Positions 33,759 through 46,374 of a stretch of DNA of 64,000 nucleotides are shown here, one piece after another; positions within the stretch are counted from its first letter, which is position 1, and every line of letters starts with the position of its first letter. The stretch spans positions 188,001-252,000 of the forward strand of contig NW_026728918.1 of NCBI RefSeq assembly GCF_030272615.1. Direction: 5' to 3'. Position numbers and translations under genes: made by a program. The stretch comes from Cryptomeria japonica (taxonomy: Eukaryota > Streptophyta > Pinopsida > Cupressales > Cupressaceae). The notes under the pieces are model-generated. The model made no database searches. It had not been told where the DNA came from and saw only the letters and a program-made list of their open reading frames with translations.

Positions 33759-36700
33759 AGTTATAACAAGATAAAGATATAAATCTGTGCAGAGACTTAT
33801 GGGGTGTATTTTTGTGTTGTGAGTAAAACTGCTTGTTCTTTATCTTTCCCATAGTTTTGTGGGTGGCGACTCTGTTACTTTTGAACCAGTCCTTGTGAGA
33901 CATAAACTTTCTAACATAAAGACAAGCAAGATGCAGGGAAATAGGCACACAAGATTATTCATGAAGAAACATCCTCATGAAACCTTGCAAGAGGGTCTGC
34001 CAGAGCAATCACGAAGAGGCCAGAAGAGATCTGTGATGCATGAGCCATCAAATGCTGCATGGGTGCAGAAAAATAATAATACTGGTAAGACGCCTGACCG
34101 ACCTGTTTATGCAAAGTCAAATTCATCTTCAAGAGATTCAGAGCATGATATTTTAGGTTTTCATTCAGGATTGTTTGGAAATATTGATGATATGCCTATT
34201 TTAAGTCGAGATTTATCACATGTTAGTGTTTCTGCAAAGGATAGAACTAGCTCAAATGCAATTAGGCACTCTGTTCCTAGGACAATAGATGGGAACATTA
34301 GTTTGATTGATATAGATCAAATTAATGCATCAGATTCTGAAGAAAACTATCCTAATGAGGATAAAATGTCTCAAGAGATTGAAGAATTAAATAAAAGAGT
34401 TCATCATTTAATATCCTTGAGGGCCCAAAAGGAGGCAGATAAGGAAAAGGAAGTTAAGGCCAAGATAATGGAGAGAGATAGGCTTCTTAGACAGATAGAT
34501 GATCTTGAAGTGCTTGCCAAGGAAAAAGAAATGGATGATGAGGAAGGCCCAGTGATTGGGGAGATCTTGATCCCTAAGATTAAACCAGTTTCTAAGTCAG
34601 TAGCCCAGCCAGGTGAGGAAGTTTTTAATGACTCCCAGCTTCCTAAAGTTAATTTAGACAAAGGGAAACAGATATGGGTAGATGATGAAGTAGAGTCTAA
34701 AACTGCAAAGGGAATTTCTCATAGGATCCTAGCACATGAGAAAGAGATGGAAAGGATGAGGAAGGAAAAGGAAGATCTCCAAATGGAGTTGGAAAAGGCT
34801 GAGTTAGAAGCAGCAAATCAGGAAGTTAAAAGAAAGATTAACTACCTAAAGGCTCCCCCCATTACATTCCCATCGGAAGATCTTAGCAAGCTTAATCCCC
34901 AACATATCTCTATTCCTCAAGTTAATACCCAACCAACAGTACACACTAATATTGCCTCAGCAAGCCACATACCTTCAAATAAACAGTACACCCAAACATC
35001 TCAATCCCTAATCCCAAAAGCAAAAATGATCATGGGGAATAATAGTACTATTTCCCCTTTTCAGAGAAGACCGATTAATCTAGAACAATATAAGCAATTG
35101 TTTTTTGACGGGATCCCAGGATATCCAAATCATGTTCCCACTGAGTTAAGAGATAAGCTCCATAAGTTTGCTGGGAACAATGCAGTCAGTGCTGAGGAAC
35201 ATCTCAAATCTTTCGGGGATTTGATAAATGATTTTGAGATAGCTGATGAGGATGTTATTATGAAACTATTTGTTCAATCCCTGGTCGATGATGCAAGAGA
35301 TTGGTACAGAGGCCTCCCAGTGGCTAGCATAGGTTCATGGGAAGAGTTCAAAAATTGCTTTCAAGAATAGTACGGTGATAAAACTAATGTGAGTTTCATG
35401 CTGAATGAGTTCAATAATATTAGAAAATCTGAAAATGAAATAGTCACTGATTTCAATGCTAGGTTCCAAAAGGCTATGCATAGATTGTATCAGGTAATGA
35501 GGCTAGATGACAATATGTGCCTTAATACATATTACAATGCATTTGATTCCAAGATGGCTTATATCTTGAGAGATAAAAATCCTCATAACCTGAGGGATGC
35601 CTTCAGAATTGCCATAAATGTTGAAAGTAATAGAAAGGCATCTGGAAAATTAGGAAGGAGGACAGAAGGAAGATTATGGCATGAAACCAAACAGCAACCT
35701 AACAAAGTTGCTAAAGAAGAGGATAAAATAGAAAAACTGGTTACTGCTATGAAAGATTTGACTGCTAAGGTAAACAAAATTGATAAACCTCATTACAACT
35801 GGCAAGATAGGCCTCCTAGACTACATGATATGCCATACAATACAAATTGGAAAGATGGTAAGCCCCAAGTTGAGAAACCTATAATCGCCCAAAGTCAAGA
35901 TACACCAGATCCTTTAAAAGGAAAAACAGTTAATAATATAGAAAATACTCCCTGGTGTATTGCTTGTGATGGACCACATTCTCCTCATCAGTGTGCAGTG
36001 GCTCAAGCTTTGGAAGAATCCATGAGACCAGAGGAAGCAGAACTTGATATTAATATGTTTGAAACTATCATAGAAAGTGATGAGGAATCTATGCAAAGTG
36101 AATGCAGTGATGTGCCAGATAATGAAAAGTTGGTGCAAGGACAGTTAGCCTTAGGTTGGCATCCCACATTGAATGTGGTAACAATTGAAGATGAAGAAGT
36201 TCATCTTAGGAGGCCTAGTGAAGAGGAAGTTAAAAATCTCACTAAGGCTGCGATTGCCAAAGCAAGACATAATTACAACCTGAGAAGCACCAAAAGAGAT
36301 ACTGATCAAGGTGAGCCAGGTTCTATGTTTGTAAAAGAGGTCACTAAGAAAAGGCCATCAAACAGTGCTACTGCTACTGTTAAAGCTAGTCAAGAAAAAG
36401 AGGAACAAATTAAAGACTTACCTAGAACTACAGATGCCGAAATTGTTGGTGATGTACAAAAGGCGGAAATAGTAAAAAGGGCCAATCAACTCAAGGTAGA
36501 AAAGGTCAAGGCTAGTACTGAAAAATGTAATTATTCTACATTTGATATGGCCCAAGCTTTAACTCAAATGAAGGTCACTGTCCCATTAGTAGAGTTACTA
36601 AAGATTAAAAAACACAAGGATGCAGCTTTGTCTCTATTTTCTAGTATATCTGATCGTGACTCAGTATTACCCACTGGTTCAGATAGAATTGGAGAGGATC

Positions 36701-37289
36701 AAGAGTTCCAAACTCCAGAGGTATATGTTGGAACCACTATTACTCAGGAGCCTTCTCAGGTGGATCCCTTCTATGTTACCTTGCTAGTTAATAACCGGTT
36801 AATTAAAAATTGCATGATAGATCCAGGTGCAGCTGCTAATGTAATGCCCTATGGTGTTATGAAAGAATTAGGGTTGTCAGTGACTACTGTGTATGGGAAA
36901 TGCTATGCCATGGATAACAGAGAAGTGCCTGTGATAGGTACAATGAAAGATGTAGAAGTAAAAATTGCTGCATTTCCTGAAGCTACTTATAAAATGGATG
37001 TTATTGTCACAGATACTAAACCCCACTATGGCATGTTACTTTCTAGGCAGTGGGCAGCAGCGGTGGGGGGAAATGTTCAATTGGATTTGTCTTATGCTAC
37101 TATTCCTGTTGGTGGCAATAAGGTCAAACTATACAGGGAGCCACGAGCTCCTAAGGTAGTTGAAAATGTGGACCCTAATATGCTTAATTGTATGATTGAT
37201 GTGGATTTAGATAACTTCAGAATTCAGCCAGTATCACCTCAATTGAAGAACACTGACCCCATTGTAGTTGAACTACAAGCGCAGCAGCA

Positions 37290-37680
37290 TGGATTGTGGC
37301 AAATGTATTTTGACGGAGCTTGTTCCAAAGAGGGGTCTGGAGCAGGGGTTCTTTTTGTATCCCCATCAGGTATAACCTTTAAATATTCATTCTTATTGGC
37401 ATTCCAGTGCACAAATAATACTGCAGAATATGAAGCCCTATTATTAGGACTTGAGGTTTCAAAAGGGCATGGAATCTGATTATTGAAAGTGATGGGCGAT
37501 TCAGAGTTGGTTGTCTCTCAGGTAAGATCTAAATATGCATCCAAAAATGATAAATTGAAGCAATATAAGCATGCTGTTTGGGATGTTATTGAATATTTTG
37601 ATGCCTTTTCTATCAACTGGATAGAGTGAACAAGAAATATTATGGCAGATTTCCTAGCTAATGTTGCTTTAAAAAATGAT
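37290..37680 (+). pseudogene. Archaeal-type RNase H domain of element 1, upstream of RT
   Basis: YFDGACSKEGSGAG, then NNTAEYEALLLGLE, then GDSELVVSQVR, then MADFLANVA give all four acidic catalytic positions (D, E, D, D). Two of the five stops fall inside it (37477 and 37627). It lies between protease and RT. In Ogre/Retand-type Tat elements this domain follows the gypsy RNase H, as in element 2 of this window. Confidence 0.85.
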
Positions 37681-39714
37681 GATACAACACTAACTGGTAT
37701 TTCCACTGTGGAAATAAAAGCTAGGCCTGCTATTCCTGATAATGTATATAATTGGCAAGTTTTTGCTGATGATGAAGATATTCTTAGGTTCATCCAATGT
37801 GTTGATGATTATGATGGACAAAAAATTGATTGTAATGCATTGGTGGAAGTGGTAGATGACAGGGTGACAGTGTTTGGAAATGATATTGTCCAGTTGGAAA
37901 CCAATGAGATACCTAAAGGGTTGGTGGAGTTAGAAAGTATGTTTAGTTATAATGACAGTCATTTACACCAGCAATCTACCACCAAGTTAGAAGAATTAGA
38001 GGAGGTCAACTTGGGGACAGAATCATCCCCCAAGTTGGTATATATTGGAAAGAAGCTACCTCCTCATGTTAGGACTAACCTAATCAGTTTACTGAAAAGG
38101 TATAAGCATGTTTTTGCTTGGTCTTATGAAGACTTAAAGGCGTATAGACAAGATCTTTTTCAGCATGAAGTTCCCTTACTTCCAGATGCTAGGCCTTTTA
38201 GACAGAAACAGAGACCTATTAACCCCTTGTTAGAAACAAAAATGCAACAAGAGTTGACTAAATTGAGAGAAGGGGGGATTATCAAACCAATCAGACATTC
38301 TTCATGGGTCTCTAATCTGGTCCCAGTAAGAAAGAAAAATGGAGACATCAGATTGTGTGTTGATTTTAGGAATCTTAATGTTGCCTCTTTAAAAGATAAT
38401 TATTCATCCCCAAATATGGAAGCAATGTTACAAAAAGTGATAGGATGTGATCTTTTATCCATGATGGATGGCTTCTCAGGATACAATCAAGTGTTGGTAA
38501 AGGAGTCAGAATAGTTTAAAACGGCTTTTACTACCCCATGGGGAACTTATGTATATGTGAGAATGCCATTTGGTTTAAAAAATGCAGGGGCTACATTTCA
38601 GAGAGCTATGGATGTGGCTTTTAAGGAATTCATAAATATCATTATGGTGGTTTACCAAGATGATTTAACCTATTTCTCAAAGAGAGCTGATGATCATTGT
38701 GGACATCTAGAGAAGGTGTTCGATAAAGCCTTGGAATTTGGTGTATCACTGAATCCCAAGAAGTGTCATTTTGGGGTCACTGCAGGAAAGTTATTGGGAC
38801 ATATAGTTTCCAAGGAAGGGGTAAGAATAGACCCTGAAAGAATTGAAGCAATTAACAGAGTCTCTGAACCTAAAAATGTGAAAGGTATTCAATCCTTTTT
38901 AGGCAAAGTGAATTTTGTCAGGAGATTCATTGCAAACTTTGCCGAGATAGTGAAGCCTATTGTCAAGTTGCTCAAGAAGGCTGCAAAGTTTCATTGGGAT
39001 CAAGAGGCCTCAAAAGCTTTTAATGAGATTAAGAAGGCAATCCAGGAAGCACCAGTGTTGAAGTCCCCGGATTATGGTAAGCCTTTTTCTCTATTTTCTT
39101 TTGCTGCATATCATACAGTGGCTACAGTATTATTGCAAAAGGATAATGAGGGATATGAACATCCCATAGCTTTCTATAGCAAATCTTTGCAAGCGGCAGA
39201 ATTAAAATATGAAACCATGGAGAAACAAGCTTATGCCTTGGTTAAAGCTGTTAAAGCCTTTAGGCCATATCTGGTGAATGCAAATGTCACTACCTATGTT
39301 CCACATGCTGCAGTTAAAGATATTTTGTCTCAGTCTGAGGTTACTGGGAAGAGATGTAGGTGGATCAATAGAATTCAAGAATTCAATTTGGAGATAAAGA
39401 TTACTAAATTGGTGAGAGGGTTGGGTTTGGCTAAGCTCATGACTGAGTCAAATCTCATGAATGTTGAAGTACACAATGTTCAGGTTAAAGATACTTTGGT
39501 TACTAGTATTGAGAGACAACCATGGTACACAGAGATAATCCATGTATTGAGGGGTAATATGCTGCCAGAGGGAATGACACACAACCAGAAGAGAACTTTA
39601 AAGCTCAAATCCCAAAAGTATGTCCTCATTCAGGGTGATCTTTTTTGGAGAAAAAGAGATGGGGAGTTACTACTGTGTTTGGATGAATTTCAAGCTAAAC
39701 AGATGTTGAATGAA

Positions 39715-40476
39715 ATGCATGATGGAGTATGTGGAGGCCATTACTCTGCTAACACTACGGCTTGTAAGATAATACGGGCCGGGTATTATTGGCCTACTTT
39801 GTTTAAAGATACCCATGCATATGTTCAAAGATGTGATTCATGTCAAAGATTTTCTTCTAAGCTCAAATATGAAGGAGCCTTACCACTAAATCCAGTTTCT
39901 GTAGAAGCTCCTTTTGTCCAATGGGGCATTGATTTTATTGGAGAGATTGTTGAAAAGTCAGGAAGGGGCCATGGATGGATTATAGTGGCCACAGATTATT
40001 TTACCAAATGGATAGAAGCTATCCCCACAAGAAGAGCTACTAGCAAAATTGTCATTGATTTCTTGATGGATAATATTGTGACTAGATTTGGAACACCTGC
40101 GAAATTGGTAATGGATAATGCTATGTGTTTTAGATCAGAAGAATTTGTAGGTTTTTGTAGTAGTCATGGTATACTCATGTCATACTCATCGCCTTATCAC
40201 CCTCAGGGGAATGGACAGGAAGAATCTAGCAACAAAAGTTTGGTAAATATCATCAAGAAGATCCTAGAAGAAAACAAAAGGTCTTGGGATCAAAAGTTGA
40301 AATTAGCTCTGTGGGCGGATAGAATAACAGTTAAAAAATCCATTGGAATGTCACCTTTTGAGTTGGTTTATGGTACCCAAGCCAGATTACCGGTAAATAA
40401 CCTTCTTCCAGTGTATAAGTTTTTGCAGGAAGAGGACATGGAAATATCTGAACCAATGGAGAACAGAATGATCTAA
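39715..40476 (+). pseudogene. Integrase domain of element 1
   Basis: Zinc-binding H-H-C-C in MHDGVCGGHYS and QRCDSCQRF; catalytic D in WGIDFIGEI, D in VMDNAMCF and E in NGQEESSNK with 35 residues between the last two. Catalytic residues are intact. The C-terminal part continues past the TAA at 40474 to the final stop at 40777. Confidence 0.85.
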
Positions 40477-40779
40477 ATTGTAGAAATGGAAGAGCTTAGA
40501 ACTTTTGCTCATATGAAAAATCAAAAGCTCCAGTTACAGTCAAAATATCTTTTTGATAAAAGGACATCGTTAAGGAAGTTTCAAATTGATGACATGGTTC
40601 TTCAGTGGAATGCAAAAGGGCAGGATAAAGGAAAGCATAAGAAGTTTGAATCACTCTGGATTGGCCCTTTTGTAATTTGTGACTTGAATGGTAAGGATTC
40701 ATATTTTTTGAAGAATATGAATGATGAGATGCAGGAATTTCCCGTGCATGGACAATTCCTAAAGCATTATTTCTCCTAA

Positions 40780-40925
40780 TGTCCATGCACGGTAGGTCCT
40801 TTGTTTGTATATATTTTGTTTGTGTCCTACTTTCTTGGTTCTGGTCTGCTTGTTGGTCTGTTTCTCCAGAATTTCTGAGTTTTCTTGTGTTGATTTCACA
40901 ATCAACCATCCCTAGTCAGAGCCGC
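40780..40925 (+). other. Short 3' untranslated spacer of element 1
   Basis: 146 bp between the last pol codon and the 3' LTR. It is pyrimidine-rich and lacks an obvious purine tract; the bases just before the LTR read AGTCAGAGCCGC. Confidence 0.6.
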
Positions 40926-42994
40926 TGTTATCACTGTTTTAAGGTTGGGTTCTTCTTTTCCCATAATTGGCCATGGTATTTTGAAAATTTTCGAATGGGG
41001 TGTGGTCCCTAGTGTTTCAGCTTTGTTCTAAACCTTAGGGGTTTAAGGGTTTTAATTTTTTCGACTCTTTCCTTGTTGGGCCCTCTGGTTTCTATTCTGC
41101 CGTTGCTTTATTTCACTTATGTCATGGGTCGCGGGGTCGTAGGAAGTGTCCCCCCTTGTTATTTACCTAGGCGCTTATGTGGGCTACTCAACGAAAAGTT
41201 CATCGACGAGAATGAGCTTTCGATGGAAGATCAAAGTGGCTTCTCGACATGGGTTACTCACCGAAAGGTTTGTCGAGGAGAATAGGCTTTCGATGGAAGA
41301 TCGAAGTGCTTGGCCGAAGGCAGGGGTTTCATCGAAAACTTGAGGTAGCCCCCCCCCCCCCCTCTGTGGTTTTCTTCTGGCAAATTATAAGGCAACACGT
41401 GGCACAGGTCGCCACAGTCAGCAGGTCATGGTGCCAGGTGTCCATGGTGTGTCCGTAGGCCCACCATCTCTGCGAAATTGCGAGAATGAATGTCAGCCGT
41501 CCATGTGTCATGCGGAGGAAGTAAGGGATGTGGCCGGAAAAAGGAGTATGTCGAGGAGAATGAGCTTTCGATGGAGGATCAAAATGGCTTCTCGACATGG
41601 GCTACTCACCGAAAAGGTTCATCGAGGAGAATGAGCTTTCGATGGAAGATCAAAGTGGCTTCTCGACATGTGTTACTCACCGAAAGGTTCATCGAGGAGA
41701 ATGAGCTTTCGATGGAAGATCAAAGTGCTCGGCCGAAGGCAAGGGTTTCATCAAAAGCTTGAAGTGGGCCCGCCACAGTATAAAGAGGATACATTCGGCC
41801 AGTATCAAAACAGAATATGAAGGGATTTTCTAAACCAATGATCAGATGCAGCGTGGTATTATGTAGCCAATAGAGAGATGGGACCCAGACTAGAGACAAA
41901 GCCGTCAAGATGCAATTCACAGTGAGACACTTGCAGGAAGGCTGCGACCTGTTGGAGTTAAAATATGATTTCTCGTATGATTTCGATTTTGAAGGGACGA
42001 CCGATGCATGCGGAATCAATGTTATGGTTGAGGCCCAGAGTTCAGGCATTTGATTTCCTACCAACCAGGTAGAGATCTTTTAAAGGTCTTCATTTTTTGA
42101 AGTAATGGCAACCAACTTTCCTCGAGAAGTCCGAAGCTTTGTGCATCCATATTGTTATAAATGGATACCAGGACTAGAGAGAAAGAGATCACAAAAATTT
42201 TGTAAGAAAACGCTGCAAAGATATTATCTGGGCTTTTCCAAAGTTTAACAAAGAATCAGACTTTTGTAAAATCTTTTCAAATGAATATCAATATACAGAC
42301 CGTCAGTTTTGAGTGAAGCTTTGTGTCGTCTTCAAACTTGTCCTTAAGTTTATTTACTATTTTCATTCTGAGTAATCCGGGATTCTCTGTTTGATTGAAA
42401 TTGTAAGGCAATCTCAGTATGGGTGTTTTTAGCTTTTCTCTTTAGGAGGGAAATTAAATATGCATGATCATTCTTACCAGTAAATACTTTGGGAGAACTT
42501 TGAATTTTGAGGACCATAGTTCAGTTTGAAGTGATTGAATTCTTGTTGGTGTTAGGCATTCGCAAGGATTAATGGAAACCAAGTTGATGGGAAGTATAGA
42601 GATATTTTGTTTCAGGAGTTTTATTTGAGTTTGAGTGACTCTGTAGCCTTGGATAAAGCACTGGTACTAATCGAAGCTGTTTATTGCATGCTTTGTTGAT
42701 CAAATAAGCTGAAGTTGAGTATTGTTTCATTCTTCATTTTCAATTGTTTGCAAGGTGAATAAACCCACTGGTTTTCTGGACTAGTTTGTGGTGGGTTTGT
42801 TGCTTAAGAGTGTGAAGTTAATTCACAAAGGGTATACCCACCTGGGCTCAAAGAAAAGCCCGAAGTGTAGAAGGTCTAACCAAACCTTGTCATATGTTGT
42901 TTCCAGAATCCCTTTATCCTTGATGTCTTCTCGGCACCCATTTTAGATTGTATTATTAAGGGCATTGAAGGGGAATCGGATTTTGAGAACAACA
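40926..42994 (+). repeat. 3' LTR of element 1 (2069 bp)
   Basis: Near-identical to 31663-33734, including the 70-bp array, TATA box and AATAAA. Confidence 0.92.
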
Positions 42995-44018
42995 GAGCTC
43001 TAGGAAGTTTTTTGTGAAAGGAAATATGGCCCAATATATAGAGTCTATATAGGGATTTGATCAATCCCTCTCTCTAGTTTTGCAAAAATCTTGGAAAAAT
43101 AGAGTGGTTACTGTCATAGGGGTCTCTTTCCAGGTTTTGATAGTGCACAAATGGGAAAAAAGACCAAAGGGGATTACAAGGAAGCTATGAGTACCTTTCC
43201 AAAAGAAAGGGAGAAATACATCCTTTAAGAAGTCCATTTCTAAATGTGTTAGTTTTAGGAAGCTTCTCTCCACCAGGGTTTGATCCTCTATCTCTGCTAC
43301 CATAACCTGACACTTACCCCTACGCTCAAAATTGTTAAATCATCCACTCTAGCGCAAGATGTTTGTTCTAAATTTCCTCCCTTGAATACAAATTCCTCAT
43401 TGGCCAATTTGGTCCCCACTACTAACCCCACCTTTAACTTCTCCTTCCAAGCCCTCAATTCCCTTGATACCCACAAATTATAGTTTACATTCCCCGAAAT
43501 TCTAAAGATAAAAAAGTGAGTGTTTTATCAGTTGGATGTTTCTTTTTTCCCAGACAAATATCCCATTTCTTGTAGCTTTTTGACACCTCTTCTACCTCCA
43601 ACTCTAATTCCCCTAATCCTGGTCTTCCCTTGAATACTCTTCCTCATTCCCCTTCTAACGCTCATTCTATCAAGTAGACAAAGGTGCCTATTTTCAAGTC
43701 CACCCAATGCATCTCAACCCTCAAATTACAAGAAAAAAATAAAGGGGATTTACAATGCATTCAACCTCTATATAAAGCTCTCAAAGTGGTAGATGGCCCA
43801 ATTACCTGAGGGCAAGAGAAAAATTTAGACTTTAGAGATATCGGTATTCAAAAATGCCCAAGAACGGTTGGAGGAATCCGTTCATTTATGGGTGTGGGAG
43901 CAAACTAAGAAAATGGTTGAAACCTTTGACAATTGGACAATGATAGAGCGGGACATTTAGTACATTAAAAAAGATGTCGGTGAGTAAGAATAATCAGATT
44001 GATATTGAGGCTGCAAAT
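42995..44018 (+). pseudogene. Gag-like retroelement region, right part, degenerate
   Basis: Continues the frame interrupted at 31662. Plus-strand fragments include RKFFVKGNMAQYIES, SWKNRVVTVIGVSFQV, FPKEREKYI, a 67-codon frame from 43280 and, near 43840-43970, ERLEESVHLWVWEQTKKMVE followed by TFDNWTMIERDI. The last block looks coiled-coil. Several stops and frame changes. The GVSFQV segment parallels VVVGVISFEVT at about 21300, so the two loci share a family I cannot name. Confidence 0.4.
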
Positions 44019-44892
44019 TTAAAGAGGAACTAGAAAGTTTAATAATTCTTTTTCTTCAATTTCTTCTTCCTTGAAGGAAGCGCACTCTTGATATGGAAGG
44101 TTATCAAATTCATCAACTTTTGAAGGTTTTTCAACTTCTCGGGGAACAGGATTCATATCTTCTGAAAGTTCAAATTCCGTTAAAATTGATTGCAAAACAA
44201 TAAAAATAACAGGATACTCGATAATGATTTTCCACGCAAGTTGAGAGCGCAACGGTTAAATAATGTTCAGTTCAAAATATACCTTTTTGTTGCCCTGCTA
44301 AAGGCAGTTATAATTATACACACAAAGAAGAAACTCAAATCCTGATATTATAAACATATAATAAAAAACAACGAAATTTCATTATCTCTGTATATTCCTT
44401 CTTGAGCAATAGCTTCAAACTTTAAATGGGTTTTTTGTAAAAATGCCGAAGTTTATGTCATATGACTGGATTTCCAAGATCAATTGTCAGATGTTTTTCC
44501 ACAATACTTTCTAGACTTGCATGTCCATCCATTCTGAACCAATAAACAAAATCTGATGAATTATTTTATCTCATATACATATATTCTTGAAAACTCATGG
44601 TTCATGAGAATCGAATGTTCTTGTGTTTGAATGGTGCCTATTCAATGACCATAAAGTTAGTTTTAACAAATAATAGGGATAAGTGATAACAGGCCTGGAA
44701 AATGTTGAATGCAAAGCACATAAGATCTTCTTTTTGGAGACCTGTGGCATGTAAAACAATCTTGTCACCAGTTCTTGACATATCCCTTATTTTTACACCA
44801 CGTCGTGCTTCTCCTCATGTTTTTGTATAACAAGAAGAAGAAGAAGAGGAGCAAGGCAAACAAAATTTCTTGCTAAGTATGTTTAGAAGCAT
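44019..44892 (-). other. Unassigned; possible short coding relics on the minus strand
   Basis: A 77-codon minus frame (44019-44252) with an acidic Glu-rich end (FKEEEIEEKELL) and a separate stretch near 44460-44530 (MDGHASLESIVEKHLTIDLG) look protein-like, but I recognise no family and see no splice structure that joins them convincingly. Confidence 0.2.
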
Positions 44893-45216
44893 CATTCAAA
44901 AAATTAGCTAATTAGAGACAAGACAAAAGGTGTTCAGACAAGAAGGAAAATTGCAAAATTACAAGAACAATCCAACTATTGTTTTCTATCAATGATTGAG
45001 TTGAAGACTTATGAAGAGGCAAGTAAAGAGGACAACTGGATAAAAGAAATTGAAGAAGAATTAAATTGAATATAGAAGAACAATACTTGGGAACTGGTAC
45101 CTAGACTAGTGGACAAGAATGTGATAGGAATTAAATGTGTATTCAACAACAAACTAAATGAGTGAGGACAAGTTACAAGAAATAAAGCAAGGTTTCTATG
45201 TAAAATATATTCTTAG
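44893..45216 (+). pseudogene. Copia pol relic, left part (resumes at 61472)
   Basis: Plus-strand text: GVQTRRKIAKLQEQSNYC, then YEEASKEDNWIKEIEEEL, then WELVPRLVDKNVIG, then GQVTRNKARFLCKIYS. This is the linker and N-terminal RT of a Copia element, with several in-frame stops. It is cut at CTTAG (45212-45216) by element 2 and continues in register at 61472 with VEGIDFEEKFSLVERMEAIR. Confidence 0.8.
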
Positions 45217-46317
45217 TGTGTGTGTGAAAAGTGGACCTGTATCTATATCTGGAATACACAACACTTTAATTAAGTCATTAGATGCATGGTTAGTAAATCA
45301 ATAATCAATGAATAATAAACCATTACAAAGCAACCCATTTCCTTCTAGTAGATGCGAGTTTAGATTGCTCTCAGATTGCTAAGCTATCCAGTCACTTGAC
45401 AACACCTAAACGAAGGATTTTTAAATCTATATGAGCATGAATATGAGCTAAATGGATGCAAGATTTAAGCTAGATATGCAAGATTAATCTAACATGATTT
45501 AAGCCATATATGAATATTTAAGCTAAATGATTTAATGAATATGAAATAACTAATATGCAATATCTCAATGCAAATTCTCAATGAACCTAGAGCAAAAACA
45601 ACATAATAACAATATATTCTCCAGGATTTTTTAATCAGAGATGAGAGCCTGAATTTATAGAAAATTCAAAAAGAAACCAAAGGCTAAGACGAAATGATGA
45701 TGAGCAGTCAAGATTTTCCAAGAGGAAGCACAATCCAGGTGAATTGATGTGATTGGATGCTTTTCTCTATTTTAAAGGAAATTGAACTAAAATTAAGATA
45801 AAATCAAGAAAAAACTGGTTTATTCTCTATTTCATTCAATTTTAATATTTAATTGTTTTAATTGCTTTCTTTGAGATTATTTATCAATTTTTAATTTGTT
45901 TTTAAAGATTATCTCCAATTGATTTCTTTTCTCAAATTTTAATTCTTTTTTTTGTCAACTAATTCAATTTTTGGTTTGTTTCCTTTTTTGAAGATTTGTG
46001 GTCATAATTTCGAATTCCTCTTTCTTGATTTGTTTCCCTTTTTGAAGATTTATGGCAAATTGATTTATTTAATTAAATATGATAGCATATTTAATAAAAT
46101 AAATAAGATAATTGTTTAAAATGATTTACTTGGAATTATTTAATTAATTAAATAAATATTTAATTAATATTGGTTGATTAATTTTGCCATGTGACATTTG
46201 ATGATTAAAGAATTAATTGTGTGCTCAAGATTTATTTAATTGTCTTTTGTTAGGACCTTGGTGACGTTGTCGAGATTAGGGGCCCATGGTTTAGATGACC
46301 ATTTTTAGAGTATTGCA
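45217..46317 (-). repeat. 3' LTR of element 2
   Basis: On the minus strand begins TGCAATACTC (the other copy reads TGTGATACCC) and ends with the TCACACACACA run. Matches 60370-61471. Confidence 0.9.
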
Positions 46318-46330
46318 TTTGCCCCTCTTT
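46318..46330 (-). other. Polypurine tract of element 2
   Basis: The minus strand reads AAAGAGGGGCAAA directly before the 3' LTR. Confidence 0.75.
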
Positions 46331-46374
46331 GAATTAATGTGCGAGCAGCATGTTGGTTCAAGGAAAATTTGATG

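Larger units (their letters stand above)
33859..40779 (+). pseudogene. Element 1 gag-pol polyprotein: one frame with five in-frame stops
   Basis: All segments from 33859 to 40779 (about 2306 codons) share one frame. Stops are at 35368 (TAG), 37477 (TGA), 37627 (TGA), 38512 (TAG) and 40474 (TAA); no frameshift was found. Order: coiled-coil Lys/Glu-rich gag N-terminus (residues about 170-330), retrotransposon gag core (35100-35600), CCHC-like knuckle CIACDGPHSPHQC (about 35955), protease with CMIDPGAAANVMP (about 36810; DPG where DSG/DTG is usual), archaeal-type RNase H (37290-37680), RT with YQDD at 38653-38664, degenerate gypsy RNase H (39060-39450), integrase HHCC finger (39715-39850) and DD35E core. 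It makes the proteins for reverse transcription and integration, but this copy cannot make full-length polyprotein without readthrough. Confidence 0.9.
31663..42994 (+). mobile_element. Element 1: complete Ty3/gypsy Tat-like retrotransposon, 11.3 kb
   Basis: Two LTRs of about 2.07 kb (31663-33734 and 40926-42994), both TGTTATCA...GAACAACA, differing at about 30 positions by manual count (about 1.5%), nearly all transitions. The duplication GAGCT lies at 31658-31662 and 42995-42999. tRNA-Arg-type primer site at 33739. Internal domain order: gag, zinc knuckle, protease, archaeal-type RNase H, RT, gypsy RNase H, integrase. The low LTR divergence marks it as the youngest of the three LTR pairs compared here. 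No clear polypurine tract precedes the 3' LTR. Confidence 0.92.

Noticed and set aside
35583-36138. Short minus-strand frames opposite element 1 gag
   Set aside because: Shadows of the gag coding sequence with no independent motif.
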